Assembly (NCBI GenBank): GCA_903904195.1 | Contig: CAIVBM010000026.1 | Coordinates: 1 to 34,142, forward strand | Source of the DNA: an uncultured bacterium | GTDB lineage: Bacteria > Patescibacteriota > Minisyncoccia > Phycocordibacterales > UBA9973 | Length of the DNA: 34,142 nt | Direction: 5' to 3' | Part shown: one piece after another, positions 8,721-18,479 of the stretch | Layout: every line of letters starts with the position of its first letter | Position numbering within the stretch: the first letter of the stretch is position 1 | The notes under the pieces: generated by a model | What the model saw: the letters and a program-made list of their open reading frames with translations, nothing else | What the model was told of the DNA's origin: nothing | Database searches by the model: none | Translations under genes and position numbers: made by a program

Positions 8721-9464
8721 ATGAAAGAAATTAGAACGATAATGGGAATGCCTGCAAAGATAGAAATCATAGATTCAAATGCGACTAAAGAAGTCTTTGA
8801 AGAGATTTTTAATTACTTAATTTCTATTGATGAACATTTTAGTACATATAAGAAAAATAGTGAGATAACTTTATATAATGAAGGAAAAATTGCTGAAAAA
8901 GATTTAAGTAGTGATATGAAAAAAGTTTTCAAACTTTCGCAAGAAACCAAAGATCAAACTGATGGTTTTTTTGACATTAAATATAATGGCAAGATTGATC
9001 CCTCTGGGTTAGTAAAGGGTTGGGCTATTTATAATGCTTCCGAAATTTTACGTAAGAAAGGATTTAAGAATTTTTATGTAGAAATAGCGGGCGATATTGA
9101 AGTTGTAGGATTAAATAATGAAGGTGAGAAATGGGCCATCGGTATACGTAATCCATTTAATAAAAAAGAAAATGTGAAAATAGTTTATTTGAGTAATTGC
9201 GGAATAGCTACTTCTGGCACTTATGAAAGAGGAGATCACATTTATAATCCTAAAGAAAAAAAGTTGGCGAAAGAAATAGCTAGTCTGACTATAATTGGGC
9301 CAAATATTTATGAGGCGGATAGGTTTGTCTCAGCTTGTTTTGCGATGGGTAAGGCCGGGGTTTATTTCATTGAGAAATTGTCAGGTTTTGAAGGATATAT
9401 GATTGATCATGACGGTATCGCTACATTTACAAGTAATTTTGAAAAATATGTTAAAAATAATTGA
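8721..9464 (+). CDS. apbE: FAD:protein FMN transferase (ApbE family)
   Basis: MGMPAKIEI, GFFDIKYNGKIDPSGLVKGWAI, GDIEVVG, IATSGTYERGDHIYNP, EADRFVSACFAMG. Confidence 0.92.
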   Translation: MKEIRTIMGMPAKIEIIDSNATKEVFEEIFNYLISIDEHFSTYKKNSEITLYNEGKIAEKDLSSDMKKVFKLSQETKDQTDGFFDIKYNGKIDPSGLVKGWAIYNASEILRKKGFKNFYVEIAGDIEVVGLNNEGEKWAIGIRNPFNKKENVKIVYLSNCGIATSGTYERGDHIYNPKEKKLAKEIASLTIIGPNIYEADRFVSACFAMGKAGVYFIEKLSGFEGYMIDHDGIATFTSNFEKYVKNN

Positions 9465-10968
9465 TGATTTTTTAAATAGAACGACGATGTATAAAGTGGT
9501 GTTGTATTACCTCTTGGCTCTTTGGGTGATAGCATTTGTATTTTCTTTTGTTGGTATTTTGCCTTACACGCCATTTTCAATGGTTATTTCTCTTTTTATT
9601 TTACTGGGAGTTTCATGGGCTACGAATAATATTTTCTCTTATGTTTTTGAAGTTCCAGCTAACATTGAATCAATTTATATTTCTGTTTTTATTTTAGCTT
9701 TAATCATCACTCCAGCCCTTACTCCCTCTGAATATATCTTTTTAGGCTGGGCGGGGATTTTAGCAATGGCTTCAAAATATATTTTTGCCATTAAACATAA
9801 ACACATATTTAATCCAGTGGCTTTTTCTGTTGCTGTCACTGCTTTTTTCTTAAATCAAGGCGCCAGTTGGTGGGTGGGGACTGTTGCAATGGCTCCGTTT
9901 GTCCTTGTGGGTGGATTAATGATTGTGAAAAAAATAAAAAGAAAAGATCTCGCTCTTAGCTTTTTTATTGTTGCTCTTATTACTATTTCTTTTTTTACTT
10001 TATTAAATAAAGGAAACATTTTTAATTCTTTATATAATGCTTTATCCTATTCACCAATTTTGTTTTTTACATTTATTATGATTACCGAACCGCTCACCAC
10101 TCCGCCTTCTTCATTTTTGCGAATTTTATATGGGACGCTCGTTGGATTTTTATTTGCGCCACAAATACACATCGGGACATTTTATTTAACTCCCGAACTT
10201 GCTCTATTGTTCGGAAACATTTTCTCGTATTTAGTTAGTCCAAAGAAAAGATTAACCTTAAAACTTAAAAGGGCTGTGCAGATTGCTCCAGATACGGCTG
10301 AATTTATTTTTACTCCAGATTCTAAATTGAATTTTAAGCCAGGACAATATCTGGAGTGGACATTGGGTCATGAAAAAGTAGATAGCAGAGGTAATAGGCG
10401 ATATTTTACGATCGCTTCTTCTCCCACAGAAAAGGAATTACATTTAGGTGTTAAATTTTATCCAAATGGAAGCAGTTTTAAAAAAGCATTAGCATTTATG
10501 GAAGATGGCGACAAGATTATCGCTTCACAACTCTCTGGAGACTTTGTATTGCCAAGAAATAGAAAAAAGAAATTAGTATTTATCGCTGGTGGTATTGGTA
10601 TTACTCCTTTTAGAAGTATGATTCAGTATTTGATTGATACAAAACAAAAAAGAGACATTGTTCTCATCTATTCTAATAAAACAAAAATAGACATTGTGTA
10701 TAAAGATATTTTTGATAAGGCTAAAGATTGTTTTAATTTTAAAACAGTTTATACATTGACTGATTTGAAAGATGGACAAACAAACTGGATGGGTAGGAAG
10801 GGATATGTAGATGGAAAAATGATTTTAGATGAAGTAAAAGATTGGGATGAAAGAACTTATTATATTTCTGGTCCACCTTCTATGGTTTCTGGAACTGAAC
10901 AGGTAATTAAAAACTTAGGTCTTAGTAGTAGGCATATCAAAACCGACTTTTTCCCCGGATTTGCATAG
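9448..10968 (+). CDS. RnfD/NqrB-like membrane domain fused to FNR-type FAD/NAD(P)H reductase
   Basis: Multiple TMs with KHKHIFNPVAFSVAV and MITEPLTTPPSSF, then FKPGQYLEWTL, RRYFTIASSP, FIAGGIGITPFRSM, YYISGPPSMV. ATG 9448 is preferred over the track start at 9403, which overlaps apbE more. Confidence 0.85.
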   Translation: MLKIIDDFLNRTTMYKVVLYYLLALWVIAFVFSFVGILPYTPFSMVISLFILLGVSWATNNIFSYVFEVPANIESIYISVFILALIITPALTPSEYIFLGWAGILAMASKYIFAIKHKHIFNPVAFSVAVTAFFLNQGASWWVGTVAMAPFVLVGGLMIVKKIKRKDLALSFFIVALITISFFTLLNKGNIFNSLYNALSYSPILFFTFIMITEPLTTPPSSFLRILYGTLVGFLFAPQIHIGTFYLTPELALLFGNIFSYLVSPKKRLTLKLKRAVQIAPDTAEFIFTPDSKLNFKPGQYLEWTLGHEKVDSRGNRRYFTIASSPTEKELHLGVKFYPNGSSFKKALAFMEDGDKIIASQLSGDFVLPRNRKKKLVFIAGGIGITPFRSMIQYLIDTKQKRDIVLIYSNKTKIDIVYKDIFDKAKDCFNFKTVYTLTDLKDGQTNWMGRKGYVDGKMILDEVKDWDERTYYISGPPSMVSGTEQVIKNLGLSSRHIKTDFFPGFA

Positions 10969-10976
10969 GGTATGTG

Positions 10977-11009
10977 CTTCATGAAATTTTCACTTTTAGG
11001 TGATATCAT
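10977..11009 (+). promoter_or_regulatory. Putative response-regulator direct repeat plus -10-like box upstream of the response regulator
   Basis: CTTCATGAAATTTTCACTT (10977-10995), identical over 19 nt to 8156-8174; TATCAT at 11004-11009, 6 nt before ATG. Confidence 0.6.
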
Positions 11010-11015
11010 ATAAAT

Positions 11016-11684
11016 ATGAAAATATTAGTAGTTGAAGATAATAAAAAATTAGCGGAAAATTTGAAACAAGGCCTTACCCAAGAAGGTTATGCTGTTGATG
11101 TGATAGAAGATGGAATTTCTGCGGAGCGTAGGATTTTGATAAATCGTGATGAATACGATTTGATCATTTTAGATAGATTGCTTCCTGGAAAAGACGGAGT
11201 TTCTGTTTGTAATAATTGGCGAGAGAATAGTGTAGTTATTCCTATATTAATGCTTACGGCGCTGGACACTATAGATGACAAAGTGGTCGGTCTTGAAGCA
11301 GGGGCAGATGATTATTTGGCAAAACCATTTGCTTTTAAAGAACTTCTCGCCCGTATTCATGCTCTTCTTCGTCGTCCAAAACAGACTTCACCTATTGTGC
11401 TTGCTTCTGGTAATATCAATATGAATACGACAAACAGGACGGTCACTTATAAAAATAAAACAATTTCTCTCACCCTAAAAGAATTTATGGTGCTAGAATA
11501 TTTGATGCGTAATCCAGGTAAGGTAATAACACGAGATGAACTTTATTCTCATGCTTGGGACTTTGCGGATTCGTCATTTAGTAATACTGTGGATGTACAT
11601 ATAAAGAATTTAAGAAGAAAAATTAATGATAATGCAAAAATTATACAAACAATTCGTGGAGTCGGTTACAAAATGGAAAACTAG
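11016..11684 (+). CDS. OmpR-family response regulator
   Basis: Receiver domain (DLIILDRLLPGKDG, ALDTIDDKVVGLEAGADDYLAKPFAFKELLARI) and winged-helix DNA-binding domain (LRRKINDNAKIIQTIRGVGYKME). Confidence 0.95.
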   Translation: MKILVVEDNKKLAENLKQGLTQEGYAVDVIEDGISAERRILINRDEYDLIILDRLLPGKDGVSVCNNWRENSVVIPILMLTALDTIDDKVVGLEAGADDYLAKPFAFKELLARIHALLRRPKQTSPIVLASGNINMNTTNRTVTYKNKTISLTLKEFMVLEYLMRNPGKVITRDELYSHAWDFADSSFSNTVDVHIKNLRRKINDNAKIIQTIRGVGYKMEN

Positions 11685-12657
11685 TTATCGTGTTGATGAG
11701 TTTTTTATCGCGCGAATTAGGCTAACTTTTTATTACTCTATTATTGCAGTATTTATTTTGGGCGGTTCAAGTATTGTGCTTTATAACACAATACTTTTTA
11801 ATCTTACACAATCAATTTTAGAGCAAGACATACTTGACCCACAAATTTCTCAAGCAATCATAGACAGAACTCAAGATATATTACTCAATCGTTTTATGAC
11901 TATAGATTTAATCATCATATTTTTTATAGTTATATTAGGATTTTTTCTTACTCACAAAACATTACAACCGATTCAGTCCAATATGAAAAAGCAAAAGAGG
12001 TTTATCGCTGATGCGTCTCACGAACTTCGCACTCCGATAGCAGTTATTATTTCTGGTCTTGAAGTAAATTTAAATAATAAAAAATTAGATCTTGGTGGAG
12101 CGAAATTAACTTTAGAAAAAACTTTAGATGAAATGAGGGAATTTTCAAAACTTAGCAATAGTTTGCTTGATATATCAAAATACGACACTCAAATACAAAT
12201 ACAATACGAGTCCATAGCTATAAATGAATTGATAAAGAACATTATAGAAAAGAATAAAAATTTAGCTCAAAACAAGCAGATAAATATTGAAACAAAAATA
12301 GAATCAATGGCCGTTGTGATGGGGAATAGTATTGAGTTAAGTCGTGTATTTTTTAATATTTTAGATAATGCTATAAAATACACCAAATCAGGTGGATCAA
12401 TAGTTATATCAGATAAAATTAATTCTAATAAATATGTAGTGACTATCAGCGACACTGGCATCGGTATTCCAAAAGATGTTATCGGTAAAATTTTCGATTC
12501 ATTTTTTAGGGGCGATGTTGCGCGTAGCACAGAAGGCGCAGGGCTTGGGCTTACTATATCAAAAAAGATTATAGAAAATCATAAAGGAACTATTTCCATA
12601 AAAAGTCAGGTAAATAAAGGGACAGAAGTGATAATTTCATTACCTATTTCTTCATAA
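11626..12657 (+). CDS. Membrane sensor histidine kinase
   Basis: Two TMs, DASHELRTPIAVI (H-box), NILDNAIKYTK, DTGIGIP, GAGLGLTI. 5' end overlaps the response regulator; exact start uncertain. Confidence 0.93.
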   Translation: MIMQKLYKQFVESVTKWKTSYRVDEFFIARIRLTFYYSIIAVFILGGSSIVLYNTILFNLTQSILEQDILDPQISQAIIDRTQDILLNRFMTIDLIIIFFIVILGFFLTHKTLQPIQSNMKKQKRFIADASHELRTPIAVIISGLEVNLNNKKLDLGGAKLTLEKTLDEMREFSKLSNSLLDISKYDTQIQIQYESIAINELIKNIIEKNKNLAQNKQINIETKIESMAVVMGNSIELSRVFFNILDNAIKYTKSGGSIVISDKINSNKYVVTISDTGIGIPKDVIGKIFDSFFRGDVARSTEGAGLGLTISKKIIENHKGTISIKSQVNKGTEVIISLPISS

Positions 12658-12682
12658 AGATTTCATTTATTTAATTTACTAT
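12650..12682 (+). promoter_or_regulatory. Diverged copy of the same direct-repeat operator plus -10 box
   Basis: CTTCATAAAGATTTCATTT (15/19 identical, TTCA-N7-TTCA kept); TACTAT at 12677-12682. Confidence 0.5.
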
Positions 12683-12683
12683 G

Positions 12684-12715
12684 TACTTATACATTATGGT
12701 CATAATGTATAAGTA
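12684..12715. repeat. Perfect 15-bp inverted repeat in leader of exported protein gene
   Basis: TACTTATACATTATG-gt-CATAATGTATAAGTA. Confidence 0.85.
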
Positions 12716-12736
12716 TTATTATTAATTTTATTATTT

Positions 12737-13201
12737 ATGAAATATAAGAAACAAATAGCTACTGGCGCACTCGCAATATCTTTGTTGGTGGGAGGTTCTA
12801 GCGTTTTTGCTTCATCTCCTCAAGATATAGGTATTAAAAATGTTCAACCAACTTATCAAAAGCAAAATAAGAATGAAAAAAATTCTAATGCCACAAATAA
12901 GGCAAACGGTAGCGTAGTTGGGACCATTGGAGCAATTACAAGCACAGGTTTTACTGTAGAAGTAAAAGATTTGAAGAAAAAGGCTGTTTCTGAAGTAAGT
13001 GTCACAACAAATGCTTCAACTACTTATAGTAAAAATGGTGCTAGTGCTACAGCATCTGATTTAGCTGTTGGACAAAAGGTAATTGTCTCTGGCAATTTAG
13101 ACAAAACAACAAATACTATAACTGCTAAAACAGTAAAAATAGTTATCGCTGTTGCTTCTAAAAAAACATCTACAAAAGCAAATATAAAAACAAACAAATA
13201 A
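12737..13201 (+). CDS. Exported DUF5666-like protein
   Basis: Signal peptide, then VVGTIGAITSTGFTVEVK...TTYSKNGASATASDLAVGQKVIVSGNLDKTTNTITAKTVKI. Confidence 0.65.
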   Translation: MKYKKQIATGALAISLLVGGSSVFASSPQDIGIKNVQPTYQKQNKNEKNSNATNKANGSVVGTIGAITSTGFTVEVKDLKKKAVSEVSVTTNASTTYSKNGASATASDLAVGQKVIVSGNLDKTTNTITAKTVKIVIAVASKKTSTKANIKTNK

Positions 13202-13226
13202 AATAGATAAATTTTTATTTCGTTTG

Positions 13227-13270
13227 AAACAAAAACTGACAAAACTTAAGGGTCAGTTTTTGTTTTTATT
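13227..13270 (+). terminator. Intrinsic terminator
   Basis: AAACAAAAACTGAC-aaaacttaagg-GTCAGTTTTTGTTT perfect 14-bp stem followed by T-rich tract. Confidence 0.85.
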
Positions 13271-13341
13271 TTAGCTTGAAATATAAAGCACAAAATAAGA
13301 AATTTGAGGATATACCAAAAATATGATATATTTATTTGTAT

Positions 13342-14409
13342 ATGATACACAAACACATTAAATCGTTACCGCATCATCCTAAAAGAGTAGTTATTATATC
13401 TTTGGTTGTTGCTGTTCTTGTTGGTTTTGGTGGATATATGGAAATTAATAAAAAAATATTAAGTCCTGAAATTATACCGAGCTTTGATACGGTAAATTCT
13501 TTGACTTCTCATGATCTATCACTTGGTTTTCTCGCTGGTGGTAGAATCAAAACAGTTTCAGTCAAAGCTGGAGATAAGGTAAAGACTGGCCAAGTACTCG
13601 CAGCCCTTGATGCTGGGAATACAGAAGGCGCATTGTCTCAAGCAAAGGCTGCTTATGAAACAGCTGAGGCTAATTATTTGAAAGTTGTAAATGGAGCTAC
13701 GAGTTCTGCTATTGATGTGGCAAAAGCTGCAGTAAATACAGCACAAGTTAATCTAGATGGAATTACCAAACAACAAGCACAGCTTGTTCAAAACGCTCAT
13801 AAAAATTTATTAAATTCCACTCCTGAAGCATTACCAATTTCTGGAAATAGTGATTCTTCTGCTCCGACAATAAGCGGTAATTACAATTTAGATACCGAAG
13901 GTCAGATAGTTATCTCTGTTTATTTTACTGGAAATGGTACTGGTTTTAGTGCGAGCGGTATCGTGAGTGGTAGTGGAATTGTTGCTACATCAACACCTCA
14001 ACCAATAGGGAATTCTGGACTTTATATTAAATTTCCAAGTACTAGCAACATAAGTATTACTGAATGGACTATTGATATTCCAAACAAGAAAGCTTCAAAT
14101 TATTTAACAAATTACAATGCTTATCAATCTGCTCTACAGATGCAAAGTCAAGCAGTTGCTGGTGCTCAAGCTCTTCTTGATCAAGCCCAGGCTTCTTTAG
14201 CTGCTCTTGTTTCAACCGCTCGTCCAGAGGACATAGCGATAGCTAAAGCTCAAGTAGACAATGCAGCTGGCGCCGTACAGATAGCTTTGGCTGCTTATAA
14301 CAACACTGTTATCACCGCTCCTTCTGACGGTACCATATTATCAGTCGCTATTACTCCTGGACAAATTGCAACACCAAATACTCCAGCAATAGAATTTATA
14401 AGTAACTAA
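13342..14409 (+). CDS. HlyD/MFP-like adaptor: lipoyl halves and helical hairpin, no barrel domain
   Basis: GGRIKTVSVKAGDKVKTGQVLAALD, Ala/Gln-rich helices, ITAPSDGTILSVAITPGQIATPNTPAIEFISN*. ATG 13342 is an alternative to the TTG at 13336. Confidence 0.75.
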   Translation: MIHKHIKSLPHHPKRVVIISLVVAVLVGFGGYMEINKKILSPEIIPSFDTVNSLTSHDLSLGFLAGGRIKTVSVKAGDKVKTGQVLAALDAGNTEGALSQAKAAYETAEANYLKVVNGATSSAIDVAKAAVNTAQVNLDGITKQQAQLVQNAHKNLLNSTPEALPISGNSDSSAPTISGNYNLDTEGQIVISVYFTGNGTGFSASGIVSGSGIVATSTPQPIGNSGLYIKFPSTSNISITEWTIDIPNKKASNYLTNYNAYQSALQMQSQAVAGAQALLDQAQASLAALVSTARPEDIAIAKAQVDNAAGAVQIALAAYNNTVITAPSDGTILSVAITPGQIATPNTPAIEFISN

Positions 14410-14419
14410 ATAAAATAAT

Positions 14420-15070
14420 ATGGAAAATAAAGTAGAAGAGAAAAAAGAAAAAGAGAGTATCTTTAAAAAGCCATGGGTGCGTAGTTTGGTGTATTTTATT
14501 GTTATATTTGGAGCACTTTTTGTATTTTTATTTTGGCAAGTAAACAAAGACACTGTTTTCATTGAGAATTCTCTCTTGGATGCGCCAATCATAAATCTTT
14601 CTCCGACATTACCAGGGACATTAAATGCTTTATATGTAAAAGAGGGGGATCATGTTCTTGCAAATTCAGAAATAGCGCTTGTTGGATCTCAAATTATTTA
14701 TACCAAAGATGGTGGTATAGTGTCTTTCGCTCCGGATGTTTTGGGTTCTTATTTTTCTCCTGGTCAGACAGTAGTTTCTATAGTTAATGTTAATGAGATG
14801 AAAGTTGTGGGCCAAATAGAAGAAACAAAAGGATTGAGTAGTCTAAAAGCGGGTCAACGTGCGACATTTACGGTAGATACTTTTTCAGGTAAAAATTATG
14901 AAGGTATAGTAGATCAAATAAGTCCGGTTTCAAGCAATACTGGTGTCGTTTTTTCTATTTCAGACAAGCGTCCTGTACAGAAATTTGATGTTAAGGTCCG
15001 TTTTAATGTTGCAGATTATCCTGAATTGAAGAGTGGAATGTCCGCAAAAATAACTGTTCACACTAAATAA
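14420..15070 (+). CDS. HlyD/EmrA-like membrane fusion protein lacking helical hairpin
   Basis: TM, then LSPTLPGTLNALYVKEGDHVLANSEIALVG, GQTVVSIVNVNEMKVVGQIEETKGLSSLKAGQRATFTVD, LKSGMSAKITVHTK. Confidence 0.75.
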   Translation: MENKVEEKKEKESIFKKPWVRSLVYFIVIFGALFVFLFWQVNKDTVFIENSLLDAPIINLSPTLPGTLNALYVKEGDHVLANSEIALVGSQIIYTKDGGIVSFAPDVLGSYFSPGQTVVSIVNVNEMKVVGQIEETKGLSSLKAGQRATFTVDTFSGKNYEGIVDQISPVSSNTGVVFSISDKRPVQKFDVKVRFNVADYPELKSGMSAKITVHTK

Positions 15071-15075
15071 TAAGT

Positions 15076-16578
15076 ATGGAAGAAAATGGTAACGGTAAGG
15101 GTTCGAGCTTGCGTTGGTGGATATTGCTCACAGTTATAGTGGGGACTTTTTTAGGGCGTTTAGACCAGACGATAGTCAACCTCGCTCTTCCAAAAATTAT
15201 TAATGATTTCAGCATCACTGTCACGGCTGCAGGGTGGATTGCCACTGCTTATATTTTAGCGAATGCTGTCTTTGTCCCGATCTGGGGAAAGTTGGGAGAC
15301 ACTATTGGAAGAAAAAAGGTTTACATTTTAGGTTTTGCTATTTTTATTTTAGGTTCAGTTCTGGCTGGGCTTTCTTGGAATCTTTCATCTATGATAGTTT
15401 TCCGTATTATTCAAGCGATAGCTGGTTCGGCTGATTATCCCACAGCGATGGCCATCTTGGCTGTTACTTTTAGAGAAGGAAAGGAACGCGCACAAGCGCT
15501 TGGTATTTGGTCCTCATCATTTGCCGCAGCGATAGTTTTCGGACCACTTTTAGGAGGACCTTTGATTGATAATTTTGGTTGGCGTTCGGTTTTTCTTATA
15601 AACCTTCCTATAGGTATTTTGGGTATTTTGATGGCTTTGCGTTTCATAAATGAATCACGTGATGAATCATTGGCTCAAAAAGATAATAATTTTGATTGGT
15701 GGGGCGCAATTACTTTGGGAGCCATGTTGTCTGCCCTTGTTTTGGTTTTAGACAGGGGGTCTGATTGGGGATGGCTTTCAGCTGGAAGCATGATTTGTTA
15801 TTTTTCAATTATTACTTTTCTTGGTCTATTTATTAAGATTGAGCATAAAGCACTTGAACCTATTGTTGATCTTAAATTTTTCAGAATTCCTGCATTTGTC
15901 AATGCGCTCGTAAATAATTTCGTTGTTTTCATGGGTATGATGGGTGGAGTATTTTTGATACCGGTTTTTGCCCAAACATTTTTAGGATATACTGCCACTG
16001 AGTCAGGATATCTTTTTATGCCTATAGCCGTGGCGATAATGATTGCCTCTCCGCTTGGAGGAATGCTTTCCGGAAAAGTGCAATCTAAATATGTGATATT
16101 CGTAAGCACACTCGTAGCGGCGCTGGGTATTTATCTTTTTACAGGACTTGATGCAAGATCAACTGCTTTTGACATCATGATTCCTTTGACAGTTATGGCA
16201 TTTGGCCTTGGTTTTGGTATGGCTCAGCGTACCAACATTGTTGCATCGGTTGTTCCAGAAAGTGAAATAGGTATAGCTTCATCTATTCTTGCTTTAGTAA
16301 GAAATATTGCAGGAGCATTTGGTATAGCTATTTTTGCCACAATATTAACCAATAGAATTGATACTAACGTTCTTGTGATTAATGGTTTTAGTAAACTTTT
16401 TTCTCATGTTCCTTTAGTAATTCAAAAATATATTGTTCTTATAACACTAAAAGCTCAGATAGATGCATATAATTATGTATTTCTTATTGCCTCAATTATT
16501 GTCTTTATTGGATCATTTACAATACTATTCATGAAGTTGGAAAAAGAACGAACAGATATCAAGGTGCAGGTAGAATAA
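15076..16578 (+). CDS. MFS transporter, DHA2 (EmrB/QacA) type
   Basis: FLGRLDQTIVNLALPKI, GWIATAYILANAVFVPIWGKLGDTIGRKKVY, about 14 hydrophobic segments. Confidence 0.92.
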   Translation: MEENGNGKGSSLRWWILLTVIVGTFLGRLDQTIVNLALPKIINDFSITVTAAGWIATAYILANAVFVPIWGKLGDTIGRKKVYILGFAIFILGSVLAGLSWNLSSMIVFRIIQAIAGSADYPTAMAILAVTFREGKERAQALGIWSSSFAAAIVFGPLLGGPLIDNFGWRSVFLINLPIGILGILMALRFINESRDESLAQKDNNFDWWGAITLGAMLSALVLVLDRGSDWGWLSAGSMICYFSIITFLGLFIKIEHKALEPIVDLKFFRIPAFVNALVNNFVVFMGMMGGVFLIPVFAQTFLGYTATESGYLFMPIAVAIMIASPLGGMLSGKVQSKYVIFVSTLVAALGIYLFTGLDARSTAFDIMIPLTVMAFGLGFGMAQRTNIVASVVPESEIGIASSILALVRNIAGAFGIAIFATILTNRIDTNVLVINGFSKLFSHVPLVIQKYIVLITLKAQIDAYNYVFLIASIIVFIGSFTILFMKLEKERTDIKVQVE

Positions 16579-16646
16579 GAGCTTGTTATTTATTAAAAAT
16601 AATGTTATTATTAAAAGACGCTCAGAATTCTTTTGGGCATTTTTTT

Positions 16647-18458
16647 ATGGAAATTAGAAACATAGCAATAATAGCTCACGTTGACCACGGCAAGACCACT
16701 CTGACCGATGCTTTAATGAAGCAAAACGGAGGACTTTTAGCTGAAGGAGTTTCAATGGATTCAAATGCCCTAGAAAAAGAGCGAGGTATTACTATATATT
16801 CAAAAAATACTTCTATCTACTATAAGGATACCAAGATAAATATCGTTGATACCCCTGGCCACGCTGATTTCGGAAGTGAGGTAGAGCGTGTCTTGCGCGC
16901 TGTGGATTGTGTTCTTTTGCTCGTAGATGCAGTAGAAGGCCCAATGCCCCAGACTAGATTCGTTTTAAAGAAGTCTTTAGAGCTCGGACAAAATCCGATA
17001 GTGGTTATAAATAAGATAGACAAGCCTGCTTCTGATCCCCACAGAGTTCACGAAGAGATTTTGGAATTGTTTTTTGAATTAGGCGCATCTGAAGAGCAAG
17101 CAAATTTTGAAACAATCTATGCTATCGGACGACAAGGAACAGCTTTCAAAAAACTTGGAGATGATTCAAAAGATCTTTCTCCTCTTCTTGATTTAATTCT
17201 TGAAAAAGTTCCTCCAGCCTCTACTAAACAAGATGCAAAAATGTCAGCACAAGTTTTTAACCTTGGCTATGATAATTTCTTAGGAAGAATGGCGGTGGCT
17301 AGAATTTATTCTGGGACGATTTTATCTGGAAGCACTATTTTTATCAAAGGAGAAAAGGAAATACGTAAAGGAAAGATAACAAAACTCTTTACTTTTGAAG
17401 GTATCAATAGAAAAGAAGTAGAAAAAGCCACATCAGGAGACATAGTTCTCTTGGCTGGAATTCCAGACATATATATAGGAGAGACATTATGTGAAGACGA
17501 GAGCGTAGAACCTTTACCACATATTGCTATTGATGAGCCGACACTTTCTTTAAACTTTTTGGTTAACGATTCTCCGTTTGCTGGTAAAGAAGGCAAGTAT
17601 GTGACTTCTAGACAAATCAAAGAAAGACTTGAAAAAGAACTTGAAGTCAACGTCGGCCTGAAAGTTGATTTCACCCCGGATCAGGGAGAGAAGAAATCAG
17701 GACCTAGTTTTTTTAAAGTGTACGGTAGGGGTGAACTTCACATCGCTATACTTTTGGAATATATGCGTCGAGAAGGATTTGAAATGCAAGTTTCTCAACC
17801 CGAAGTTATCATCAAAGAAAAAGATGGAATAAAGACAGAACCATACGAAGAACTTGTGATAGATGTTCCGATGGAGTCTTCTGGTGGTGTGATTGAAAAG
17901 ATAGGCAAGAGACGAGGTATAATGAAAGACATGGTGGAAAAGCAAGGTATTGCAAGGATTATTTTTGATATACCTACACGTGGATTACTCGGATATCGTG
18001 GTGAATTCATTATTGATACAAAAGGAGAGGGAATCATGAGTTCTAGAGTTACTGGTTTTCGAGAATATGCCGGAGAAATAAAAAGACGAGAGTATGGAGC
18101 TATGACTTCGATGGTTTCTGGCAAGGCAGTAGCCTTTGCGCTTGCAAATTTACAGGAACGTGGTATACTTTATGTAGGTCACGGAACGGAGGTTTACGAA
18201 GGTATGGTGGTTGGCAATGTTTTGAAGGGGGATGATATGGCAGTGAACCCCACAAAAGGAAAACAGCTTACCAACATGCGAGCTTCCGGCACTGATGAAG
18301 CAATAGTTTTGAATCCTGTATTTAGTTTGAACATAGAGCGAGGTCTTGAGGTAATGAATGAAGACGAATATCTTGAAATTACTCCTAAATCTGTCCGACT
18401 TCGCAAGAAATATCTTACTGAGTTGGATCGAAAAAAGAGTTTTATGCAGCAATTTTAA
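16647..18458 (+). CDS. typA: GTP-binding protein TypA/BipA
   Basis: [59 protein letters not shown] 16647 fits the family N-terminus; the track start is 16602. Confidence 0.96.
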   Translation: MEIRNIAIIAHVDHGKTTLTDALMKQNGGLLAEGVSMDSNALEKERGITIYSKNTSIYYKDTKINIVDTPGHADFGSEVERVLRAVDCVLLLVDAVEGPMPQTRFVLKKSLELGQNPIVVINKIDKPASDPHRVHEEILELFFELGASEEQANFETIYAIGRQGTAFKKLGDDSKDLSPLLDLILEKVPPASTKQDAKMSAQVFNLGYDNFLGRMAVARIYSGTILSGSTIFIKGEKEIRKGKITKLFTFEGINRKEVEKATSGDIVLLAGIPDIYIGETLCEDESVEPLPHIAIDEPTLSLNFLVNDSPFAGKEGKYVTSRQIKERLEKELEVNVGLKVDFTPDQGEKKSGPSFFKVYGRGELHIAILLEYMRREGFEMQVSQPEVIIKEKDGIKTEPYEELVIDVPMESSGGVIEKIGKRRGIMKDMVEKQGIARIIFDIPTRGLLGYRGEFIIDTKGEGIMSSRVTGFREYAGEIKRREYGAMTSMVSGKAVAFALANLQERGILYVGHGTEVYEGMVVGNVLKGDDMAVNPTKGKQLTNMRASGTDEAIVLNPVFSLNIERGLEVMNEDEYLEITPKSVRLRKKYLTELDRKKSFMQQF

Positions 18459-18479
18459 AAAATATTAAACAAAGCTATT

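Noticed and set aside
11626-11684. 59-nt overlap of response regulator and histidine kinase as a dual-coding region
   Set aside because: Upstream ATG of the kinase frame is only one possible start; GTG codons further downstream would shorten the overlap, so functional overlap is not supported.
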